Below are positions 4,540-10,702 of a stretch of DNA of 10,702 nucleotides, piece after piece. The notes under the pieces were generated by a model. The model was not told where the DNA came from, did no database searches, and worked only from the letters and a program-made list of their open reading frames with translations. Location: contig DATEVB010000066.1 of the NCBI GenBank assembly GCA_035282865.1, forward strand, positions 1 through 10,702, read 5' to 3'. The stretch is from UBA4744 sp035282865 (GTDB lineage: Bacteria > Actinomycetota > Acidimicrobiia > Spongiisociales > UBA4744). How positions within the stretch are numbered: the stretch's first letter is position 1; every line of letters begins with the position of its first letter. Both the position numbers and the translations under genes were made by a program.

Positions 4540-5655
4540 ATGGACTCGAAGCAGGACCACAGCCCACCTCTTGTGCCGCCCCGGCGTCCGGGTGAGCAGG
4601 TACCCGCCTGGTTCCCCCGAGCCCTGCTGATGACGGTCGTTGCCGTCCTCGCCACCCTGGGAATGCTTTGGGTGGTACGCAAGCTGGGCAGACTGCTCAT
4701 CGTGCTGCTGCTCGCCCTCTTCCTTTCGTTTGCACTGGAACCGGCCGTGCAATACCTCTCCAAGCGGCGCGGCTGGAAGCGGGGCACCGCCACTGCCGTC
4801 GTGTTCCTAATAGCCGGATTGCTCGGCCTGGCCTTCCTGGCCGCCGTGTTGACTCCGCTGCTCACCCAAACCGGCGGCTTCTTCGCCAATCTCCCCGCTT
4901 GGCTCGACCACGTCTCGTCGCGGCTCGACGAGTGGTTCGGGATCGAGCTCAGCGTGGACGCAGCACTCGAGGATTTCGATAGCTTGGGCGGCCTCATCCA
5001 GGGGTACGCCGACGATGTGGGCAGGGGTGTGATTGGATTCGGTTCGACTGCGGCAAGTGCGGTGCTGGGCCTGCTGGCCACGGGTCTGTTCACCTTCTAC
5101 CTGCTCGCAGACGGTCCGAAACTGCGTCGCACAGTCCTGTCGGCGCTGAGGCCCGAGGTGCAGCACGAGGTGCTGAGGATGTGGGAGGTGGCGATTCAGA
5201 AGACCGGCGGATATGTCTATTCGCGGATGTTGCTGGCACTTGCCTCCGCGGCGTTCACCTATCTGGTGCTGCTGATCGTCGGTGTCCCGTTCGCGGTTCC
5301 GCTGGCGCTCTGGGTGGGGGTCGTCTCCCAGGCCATCCCGGCGGTGGGAACCTATCTGGCGGCCATTGCCCCCATCCTTGTCGCTCTCTTCACGGATCCC
5401 ATCAAGGCGGTATGGGTGCTGGTGGCACTCGTGGCATACCAGCAAATCGAGAACTTCGTGTTACAGCCGCGCATCACAGCCAAGACCATGGCGCTGCATC
5501 CGGCCATCGCTTTTGGAGCAGTCCTGGCCGGGGCCGCTTTGCTCGGAGCGATCGGGGCTCTCATCGCTTTGCCGACCGCGGCCATCATCCAGGCGTTCAT
5601 CTCCACGTACCTGGAGCAACACGAGGTGATCGAGAGCGTCCTGGCGCAGGACTAG
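4540..5655 (+). CDS. AI-2E family transporter-like membrane protein
   Basis: The protein has 371 residues. PF01594 family members are polytopic membrane proteins that include TqsA (autoinducer-2 export) and Na+/H+ antiporters; the name does not fix the substrate. A short cytosolic N-terminus rich in P and R (1-23) is followed by paired hydrophobic segments (about 28-45, 51-68, 84-108). An amphipathic stretch (110-165) is predicted to lie outside the membrane. Further segments are at about 170-190, 228-250, 251-283, 287-300 and 322-356. Family hallmarks are the region QAIPAVGTYLAAIAPILVAL (264-283), the motif QQIENFVLQPRI (301-312) and the end segment with AFGAVLAGAALLGAIGALIALP. The start follows a good promoter directly, with no ribosome site. 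The racemase gene begins 31 bases after the stop, so the two may be one operon, though they make no obvious functional pair. Confidence 0.88.
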   Translation: MDSKQDHSPPLVPPRRPGEQVPAWFPRALLMTVVAVLATLGMLWVVRKLGRLLIVLLLALFLSFALEPAVQYLSKRRGWKRGTATAVVFLIAGLLGLAFLAAVLTPLLTQTGGFFANLPAWLDHVSSRLDEWFGIELSVDAALEDFDSLGGLIQGYADDVGRGVIGFGSTAASAVLGLLATGLFTFYLLADGPKLRRTVLSALRPEVQHEVLRMWEVAIQKTGGYVYSRMLLALASAAFTYLVLLIVGVPFAVPLALWVGVVSQAIPAVGTYLAAIAPILVALFTDPIKAVWVLVALVAYQQIENFVLQPRITAKTMALHPAIAFGAVLAGAALLGAIGALIALPTAAIIQAFISTYLEQHEVIESVLAQD

Positions 5656-5686
5656 GAGGCTGTTGGAGTGGTCGAAGGGGAGAGTC

Positions 5687-6826
5687 ATGGGGCCGCTACA
5701 TGATGTAACGATCATCGAGATCGCCTCGATCGGGCCGGGGCCGTTCTGCGGGATGATGCTGGCGGATCTCGGGGCCGACGTCGTGAGAATCGACCGTGCG
5801 GACGCAGTGGTGCGGTCGGCCGACCCCGGTCCGTCGCTCGAGCTCATGAACCGCGGCAAACGCTCGATTGGCGTCGACCTGAAGAACCCGGCGGGGACTC
5901 AGATAGTGCTGCGGATGGTGGAGCAGGCACACGCCTTGATCGAAGGCTTCCGGCCAGGGGTGGCGGAACGGCTGGGCATTGGACCCGACCCGTGCCGTCA
6001 ACACAATCCCGGCCTGGTGTACGGCCGGATGACCGGATGGGGTCAAGAGGGACCCCTCTCCGGCCTGGCCGGGCACGATATCAACTACCTGGCGCTTTCC
6101 GGTGTGCTGCACACGATCGGTCGGGTCGGCGAACCGCCGGTGCCACCCTTGAACCTGGTGGGCGATTTCGGTGGGGGAGGGATGCTCCTCGCGCTTGGCG
6201 TCGTGGCCGGCCTCTTCGAAGCCCGACGCTCGGGGCTTGGTCAGGTGATCGACGCGGCGATGATCGACGGATCTGCGCTCCTAACGACCATGATCCACGG
6301 CATGCGGGCGATGGGCCTTTGGAGCGACCGACGTGGCGTCAACCTTCTCGATACCGGTGCTCCGTTCTACGAAGTGTACGAGACCTCCGATGGTGGTTTC
6401 ATGGCAGTGGGCGCCATCGAACCGTACTTCTATTCCGAGTTCATCGAGCTACTGGAACTGGACGGCGAGCTGCCGGACCAGCTCGATGCCCGGCACTGGC
6501 CGGAGATGAAGCGGCGGATCGCCGCCAGGTTCAAGAAGCACAGCCGCCATGAATGGGAAGCCCGATTTGCGGGTAGCGACGCATGTGTGACTCCGGTGCT
6601 CACCATGGGCGAGGCCCCCGACCACCCCCACCATCGTTCCCGGCGGACGTTTGTCCAAAGGGACGGTGTGACGCAACCCGGGCCGGGTCCGCGCTTCGAT
6701 CGAACCCCGAGCGAGATCTCCGGTTCCCCACCCGCCGCCGGACGGCACACCGATGAGGTCCTGGCCGCATTCGGGTTCTCGGAAGCGGAGCGATCCTCTC
6801 TGTATGCGTCGGGGGCAGTTCGCTGA
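5687..6826 (+). CDS. mcr: Alpha-methylacyl-CoA racemase (CoA-transferase family III)
   Basis: The protein has 379 residues. The symbol follows mycobacterial MCR and has nothing to do with colistin resistance. The enzyme interconverts (2R)- and (2S)-2-methylacyl-CoA by alpha-proton exchange, so that branched fatty acids or sterol side chains can enter beta-oxidation. All three residues known from the M. tuberculosis MCR active site are present with a constant offset: His130 in GHDIN, Asp160 in LVGDFGGG and Glu245 in AIEPYFY. Other family marks are SIGPGPFCGMMLADLGADVV (14-33), RGKRSIGVDLK (56-66), MTGWGQEGPLSGLAGHD (115-131) and SDACVTPVL (297-305). The ATG at 5687 is preferred over an in-frame TTG at 5663: it has AAGGGGAG just upstream, and MGPL matches the family start. 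It follows the AI-2E gene by 31 bases. The ligase genes downstream could supply its acyl-CoA substrate. A CoA transferase is the alternative, made unlikely by the catalytic His-Asp-Glu set. Confidence 0.9.
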   Translation: MGPLHDVTIIEIASIGPGPFCGMMLADLGADVVRIDRADAVVRSADPGPSLELMNRGKRSIGVDLKNPAGTQIVLRMVEQAHALIEGFRPGVAERLGIGPDPCRQHNPGLVYGRMTGWGQEGPLSGLAGHDINYLALSGVLHTIGRVGEPPVPPLNLVGDFGGGGMLLALGVVAGLFEARRSGLGQVIDAAMIDGSALLTTMIHGMRAMGLWSDRRGVNLLDTGAPFYEVYETSDGGFMAVGAIEPYFYSEFIELLELDGELPDQLDARHWPEMKRRIAARFKKHSRHEWEARFAGSDACVTPVLTMGEAPDHPHHRSRRTFVQRDGVTQPGPGPRFDRTPSEISGSPPAAGRHTDEVLAAFGFSEAERSSLYASGAVR

Positions 6827-6865
6827 CCAACGGTACGGGCCGGTTTTCGGCGGGATGGTGGTGAG

Positions 6866-6871
6866 TACAAT
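6866..6871 (+). promoter_or_regulatory. -10-like element upstream of the first acyl-CoA synthetase
   Basis: TACAAT, a five-of-six match to TATAAT, lies 69 bases before the ATG at 6941, in the 114-base gap after the racemase gene. Only a poor -35 (GTTTTC, 17 bases upstream) is visible. The leader would be about 60 bases with GGAGGAG near its end. No clear operator palindrome was found. Confidence 0.4.
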
Positions 6872-6940
6872 TTGCCCAGCGAGTGTTCCGCGGGCGATAC
6901 GGCCTGAGCATCGGGCGGTCTGCGGCCGGAGGAGACAGCC

Positions 6941-8731
6941 ATGCGTGAGTACACCAGCCCAGGTGCGGTGAAGGTCCCGCCCAGCGACAGCCCGATCGCG
7001 GCGTTACTCACGAGAACCGATACGCATCCGCACGTCGCCGCCCTCGCCTACCGGGACGGTCACCGCTTCGTTGATATCACCACCGAGGAGTTCACGGGCG
7101 AGGTCAAGGAACTGGCCGCCGGCCTGGTTGCCCTGGGAGTCGAACCGGGGGCGCGAATCGGGATCTACTCCGGGACGCGCTACGAGTTCACGTACCTGCA
7201 GTACGCGATATGGGCGGCGGGTTGCGCGGCGGTGACGATCTACGAGACATCCTCTGCCGAGCAGGTGCGCTGGATCCTCGGCGACAGCGGAGCCGTCGCG
7301 GTGTTCTGTGAGACCGACCATCTCAAAGCGATTTTCGATGAAGTCGCAGGCGACGTCCCCGATTGCCGTCATCAATTCGTTATCGATACAGGAGGACTCG
7401 ATCAGCTCAAGGCTGCCGCCATCGATGACGGCCGGAAAGAAGTCGACCGCCGGATCAAGGCGATTACACAGGATGACATCGCCCTGCTCATCTACACATC
7501 GGGTACGACCGGCCGCCCCAAGGGATGCGCCCTCACCCAGTACAATTTCATCTGGGACGTGCGGCAGGTCGTTTCGGCGCTGCCGGATCTCTTCACACCC
7601 GGCAATTCCAACCTCATGTTCCTGCCGCTCGCCCACTCATTTGCCCAGGTCGTGCAGGTCGCGTGTGTGACAACGGGCGTCAAGATCGGGTACTCGACCG
7701 GTACGGCCAACCTCGTCGAGGAGCTGGGGATGCTCAAGCCCCGCTGGGTGTTCTCGGTGCCCCGGGTGTTCGAGAAGGTCTACAACGGCGCCAAGCACAA
7801 GGCCGATTCTGAAGGCAAGGGCAAGATCTTCGATATCGGCGCCGATGTAGCCATCGATTTCTCTCGGGAAGAACAGGCGGGCAAGGTCAGCCTGAAGACC
7901 AAGGCTCTCCACGCCGTCTTTGACAAGCTCATGTACGGGAAGTTGCGGGATGTGTTCGGCGGCCGTCTCGAATACGCTATCTCCGGTGGGGCAGCTCTGG
8001 GTGAGCGACTCGGTCACTTCTTCCGGGGCATCGGACTCACCGTCCTCGAAGGGTACGGGCTCACCGAAACCACCGCGGCCACTTTCTTCAACCGGCCCGG
8101 GGATATCAAGATCGGGACGGTTGGACATCCGGCCCCTGGCGTCTCCGTGAAGATCGCCGATGACGGCGAGGTCCTCATCAAGGGCGGCTGTGTCTTCAAG
8201 GGCTACTGGAACAACGAGGTCGCGACGAGCGAGGTGTTCAGCAGCGACGGATGGTTCCATTCCGGAGACGTCGGCGAACTCGACAACGAGGGCTACTTGC
8301 GGATCACCGGGAGAAAGAAGGAGCTGATCGTGACCACCGGCGGCAAGAACGTAGCTCCTGCCGTCCTGGAGGACCTCATCCGTGCCCATCCTCTGATCAG
8401 CCAGTGCATGGTCATCGGGGATGCCCAGCCCTTCATAGCCGCCCTCGTGACCCTCGACCCGGAAACCTTGCCTGAGTGGGCAGAACAGAAGGGCTTGGGC
8501 GGTCAGAGCATCGCCGAGTTGCGTGAGCACCCCCACTTGCTGGAAGCAGTCCAGGTGGCCGTCGACGAGGCCAACAAAGCGGTCTCCAAGGCGGAGTCGG
8601 TTCGGACCTTCCGCATCCTCGAAGAGGACTTCACGATCGAAGGCGGCGAACTGACGCCGACCCTCAAGGTCAAGCGGGCGATCATCGGCAAGAAGTACCG
8701 GCATGTGATCGACGAGATCTACAGCAAGTAG
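6941..8731 (+). CDS. fadD15: Long-chain fatty-acid-CoA ligase, FadD15-like
   Basis: The protein has 596 residues, almost the length of mycobacterial FadD15. The ATP-dependent enzyme makes acyl-AMP and then acyl-CoA from long-chain fatty acids. Visible core motifs are A3 YTSGTTGRPKG (185-195), LPLAHSFAQ (228-236), SGGAALGERLGHFF (348-361), A5 GYGLTET (371-377), A7 SGD (441-443), the hinge GRKKELIVTTGGKNVAP (457-473) and A10 LTPTLKVKR (571-579) with the probable catalytic Lys576. IYETSSAEQVRWIL (100-113), also seen in FadD15, and MREY at the start support that subfamily. The ATG follows GGAGGAG by six bases. The protein has no membrane segment and is probably peripheral. The gene sits between the racemase and a second, different ligase, consistent with uptake and activation of fatty acids or branched acids. 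A stem-loop follows the stop. The exact substrate chain length is not evident. Confidence 0.92.
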   Translation: MREYTSPGAVKVPPSDSPIAALLTRTDTHPHVAALAYRDGHRFVDITTEEFTGEVKELAAGLVALGVEPGARIGIYSGTRYEFTYLQYAIWAAGCAAVTIYETSSAEQVRWILGDSGAVAVFCETDHLKAIFDEVAGDVPDCRHQFVIDTGGLDQLKAAAIDDGRKEVDRRIKAITQDDIALLIYTSGTTGRPKGCALTQYNFIWDVRQVVSALPDLFTPGNSNLMFLPLAHSFAQVVQVACVTTGVKIGYSTGTANLVEELGMLKPRWVFSVPRVFEKVYNGAKHKADSEGKGKIFDIGADVAIDFSREEQAGKVSLKTKALHAVFDKLMYGKLRDVFGGRLEYAISGGAALGERLGHFFRGIGLTVLEGYGLTETTAATFFNRPGDIKIGTVGHPAPGVSVKIADDGEVLIKGGCVFKGYWNNEVATSEVFSSDGWFHSGDVGELDNEGYLRITGRKKELIVTTGGKNVAPAVLEDLIRAHPLISQCMVIGDAQPFIAALVTLDPETLPEWAEQKGLGGQSIAELREHPHLLEAVQVAVDEANKAVSKAESVRTFRILEEDFTIEGGELTPTLKVKRAIIGKKYRHVIDEIYSK

Positions 8732-8749
8732 CGAGATGGCCCCTCGGAC

Positions 8750-8775
8750 AGAGGCGCCTCGCCCGGGGCGTCTCT
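8750..8775 (+). terminator. Stem-loop after the FadD15-like gene
   Basis: AGAGGCGCCTC (8750-8760) pairs with GGGGCGTCTCT (8765-8775), giving 11 pairs (two of them G-U) around a GCCC tetraloop, 19 bases after the stop. Only a short TCTT follows, so termination is probable rather than certain. It separates the two ligase genes. Confidence 0.5.
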
Positions 8776-8814
8776 TGCGTGTCACCTCAACCTTCATCGG
8801 GTCCAAGCGCCCGG

Positions 8815-8820
8815 TACAGT
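8815..8820 (+). promoter_or_regulatory. -10-like element upstream of the second acyl-CoA synthetase
   Basis: TACAGT (TAnnnT) lies 26 bases before the ATG at 8846, downstream of the stem-loop at 8750-8775, leaving a short leader with GAGGGAG. No strong -35 is seen. Its place after a terminator-like hairpin suggests that the second ligase has its own promoter. Confidence 0.35.
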
Positions 8821-8845
8821 TCCCGGCACGAGAGGGAGAACGAAC

Positions 8846-10687
8846 ATGGCGACTGCCGCACAACAGCGAAGCGAGATCGACGCCGCGATTGAGGGTCGAA
8901 CGATTGTCGATGTGCTGGCCCGCAATGCCGGCGAGCACAGCACCGCACCGGCCATCCATTGGCGCCAGAACGGGACCTGGAAGAACCTCACCTGGGGTCA
9001 GTACCGGGAGCGGGTCGTGGAGGTCGCGGCCGGTTTCATATCACTCGGCGTGAAGCGAGGGGACTTCGTCGCCTTGATGGCCGCCAACCGGCCTGAACAC
9101 GTCATTGCCGATCTGGGGGCCGTGCACGCGGCGGCTACGCCGGTGACGCTCTATTCGACCCTGGCGACATCCCAGGTCGCCTACATCGCCGGCCACTGTG
9201 AGGCGAAGGTAGCCGTGCTCGAGAACCTCGAATACATGAAACGCTGGGAAGCGGCCAAGCCCCAACTCCCCAAGCTCGAGTACGTCGTGCTGATCGAAGG
9301 TGCTGACAACTACGAGACGGTCGACTGGGTGCTGTCCTGGGACGATCTTGCCGAGCGGGGCCGGGCATTGCTTGCCTCCAACCCGGATGTAGTGGACGGA
9401 CAGGCCGCTCAGCTCCAGCCCGACGACGTCGCCACCCTCATCTATACGTCGGGAACAACCGGAACGCCCAAAGGGGTCGTCATCACGCACCGCAACGTGC
9501 TCTGGACCGTCGAGTCGATCGAGCGGACGATCAAGCTGCCCAAGCATCCTCGTTTGGTGTCGTTCCTCCCGCTGGCCCATATCGCCGAGCGGGCCGCCAG
9601 CCACTACCTCGGCTTGTGGTACACCGGCGAGGTCTGGTACTGCCCGGACATGACTCAGGTGCTCGAGTACGTTCAGGAAGCAAAGCCGACGCTGTTCGTG
9701 GCGGCGCCTCGCGTGTACGAGCGGTTTCAGGCCGGACTCATGGCCCGGTTCGAGGGAGAGGAAGGCCTGAAGAAGACACTGGCACTGGCCGCGATCAAGA
9801 CCGGTCAGGAAGTCGTCCGGCTGCACCAGCAGGGTACGCCGGTTCCGTTCCTGACCGGGTTGAAACACAAGCTGTTGGAACGGGTGGTGTTGACCAAGAT
9901 CCTCGACGGCCTCGGGATGGGCGAGGTATTCATCGCCATCTCCACGGCCGCGCCCATCGCTCCGGAGCTGCTCATGTTCTTCCAGGGAATCGGACTGCCG
10001 CTCTTTGAGCTGTGGGGAATGAGTGAGTTGAGCGGTCCCGGGACCACCAACCTGCCCGGTGCGAACAAGATCGGGACGGTTGGCAAGCCGATTGCCGGTA
10101 CTGAGGTGAAGCTGGCCGACGATGGCGAGTTGATGATGCGGGGCGGAAATGTGACCGCCGGGTACTTCAAACGACCGGAGGAGACGGCCGCAACCTTCCT
10201 TGCCGACGGGTGGTTGGTGACCGGTGACATCGCCGAGATGGATCAGGACGGCTTCGTCTCGATCGTGGATCGCAAGAAGGAGCTGATCATCACGGCCGGC
10301 GGCAAGAACGTCGCCCCCACCAAGTTGGAAGGCATGCTCAAGAGCCACCCGCTCATCGGGCAGGTTTGCGTGATCGGCGATCGACGTAAATACCTGACGG
10401 CGTTGGTCGTGCTCGACGGTGATATGGCGCCACCCTGGGCAGAGCGGCAGGGTGTGAAGTTCGGCGACATGGCATCGTTCTCGCAACTTCCCGAGGTGCG
10501 GGCCGAGGTGCAGCAGGCCGTCGACGACGCCAATGAGCACGTGGCTCGGGTCGAGCAGTTGAAGAAGTTCGTCATCCTGCCGGATGAGTGGACCCCCGAG
10601 ACCGACGAACTCACCCCAACGCTCAAGCTGAAGCGACGAGTGATCCACGAGAAGTACTCAGACGCCATCGACGGGCTGTATGTCTGA
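8846..10687 (+). CDS. Long-chain acyl-CoA synthetase (AMP-forming), second and distinct copy
   Basis: The protein has 613 residues, complete, with TGA at 10685-10687. It is an ATP-dependent acyl-CoA ligase of the ANL superfamily. Motifs are A3 YTSGTTGTPKG (200-210), LPLAHIAERAASHYLG (241-256), STAAPIAPELLMFFQGIGLP (366-385), A5 ELWGMSE (388-394), A7 TGD (459-461), DRKKELIITAGGKNVAP (475-491) and LTPTLKLKR (589-597) with the probable catalytic Lys594. The GMSE motif and the STAAPI region recall the 'bubblegum'-type long- and very-long-chain synthetases more than FadD15, so it is probably an older paralogue and not a recent duplicate. The ATG has GAGGGAG nine bases upstream. The gene probably has its own promoter after the stem-loop at 8750-8775. 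Placed with the racemase and a FadD15-like ligase, it suggests a local cluster for activating long or branched acyl chains. The preferred chain is unknown. Confidence 0.92.
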   Translation: MATAAQQRSEIDAAIEGRTIVDVLARNAGEHSTAPAIHWRQNGTWKNLTWGQYRERVVEVAAGFISLGVKRGDFVALMAANRPEHVIADLGAVHAAATPVTLYSTLATSQVAYIAGHCEAKVAVLENLEYMKRWEAAKPQLPKLEYVVLIEGADNYETVDWVLSWDDLAERGRALLASNPDVVDGQAAQLQPDDVATLIYTSGTTGTPKGVVITHRNVLWTVESIERTIKLPKHPRLVSFLPLAHIAERAASHYLGLWYTGEVWYCPDMTQVLEYVQEAKPTLFVAAPRVYERFQAGLMARFEGEEGLKKTLALAAIKTGQEVVRLHQQGTPVPFLTGLKHKLLERVVLTKILDGLGMGEVFIAISTAAPIAPELLMFFQGIGLPLFELWGMSELSGPGTTNLPGANKIGTVGKPIAGTEVKLADDGELMMRGGNVTAGYFKRPEETAATFLADGWLVTGDIAEMDQDGFVSIVDRKKELIITAGGKNVAPTKLEGMLKSHPLIGQVCVIGDRRKYLTALVVLDGDMAPPWAERQGVKFGDMASFSQLPEVRAEVQQAVDDANEHVARVEQLKKFVILPDEWTPETDELTPTLKLKRRVIHEKYSDAIDGLYV

Positions 10688-10702
10688 GGTGAACGGTTGG
10701 CA

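Noticed and set aside
5663..5686. TTG start for the racemase, eight codons upstream
   Set aside because: AGGAGG lies only three bases before it. The ATG at 5687 has better Shine-Dalgarno spacing and fits the family N-terminus.
7637..8959. Minus-strand open frame of 440 codons
   Set aside because: It lies antisense to the FadD15-like gene, has no recognisable domain and no ribosome site. It is expected from GC-rich codon bias.
9041..10648. Minus-strand open frame of 535 codons
   Set aside because: It is antisense to the second acyl-CoA synthetase over nearly its full length. The H/L/R/G-rich sequence lacks any motif, so it is a shadow frame.

Overview
The window looks like an ordinary chromosomal segment of a GC-rich actinobacterium. 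The long-chain acyl-CoA ligase and the alpha-methylacyl-CoA racemase resemble mycobacterial FadD15 and MCR. The mix of leaderless-looking and Shine-Dalgarno genes and the small c-type cytochrome lipoprotein also fit Actinomycetota, perhaps an Acidimicrobiia-like lineage. That class assignment is inference only. I saw no phage, transposase, CRISPR, rRNA or tRNA gene.

Left end (1-1164): the 5' end of a GNAT acetyltransferase runs off the window on the minus strand. Next to it lies a decayed minus-strand gpsA (glycerol-3-phosphate dehydrogenase). It has lost roughly a hundred central codons, changes frame at the junction and carries an in-frame TAG near its end. Hairpin-bearing GC-rich intergenic repeats sit on both sides of the remnant.

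Middle (1165-4453): on the plus strand are a divergent YchF-type P-loop ATPase and two tiny tandem paralogues with a FlgM-like anti-sigma C-terminal motif. A 373-base gene-free stretch follows, with strong stem-loops and a possible multibranched RNA. Then come a COG2426 membrane protein and a monohaem c-type cytochrome lipoprotein. A secreted lipoprotein of unknown function is encoded convergently on the minus strand.

Right part (4540-10687): four plus-strand genes are an AI-2E-family membrane protein, an alpha-methylacyl-CoA racemase and two different long-chain acyl-CoA synthetases, the second complete just before the window ends. The racemase and the two ligases suggest activation and stereo-inversion of branched fatty acids or sterol side chains before beta-oxidation, or lipid remodelling.

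A recurrent pattern is that five plus-strand genes (ychF, the first FlgM-like gene, the COG2426 gene, the cytochrome and the AI-2E gene) have no Shine-Dalgarno. Instead each has a -10-like hexamer ending 6-9 bases before the start codon, as expected of leaderless transcripts. The racemase, both ligases, the minus-strand lipoprotein and the gpsA remnant have clear Shine-Dalgarno sites. The points most worth a second look are the tandem FlgM-like pair, the structured intergenic region after it, and the gpsA decay. I found no convincing new defence or mobile system.
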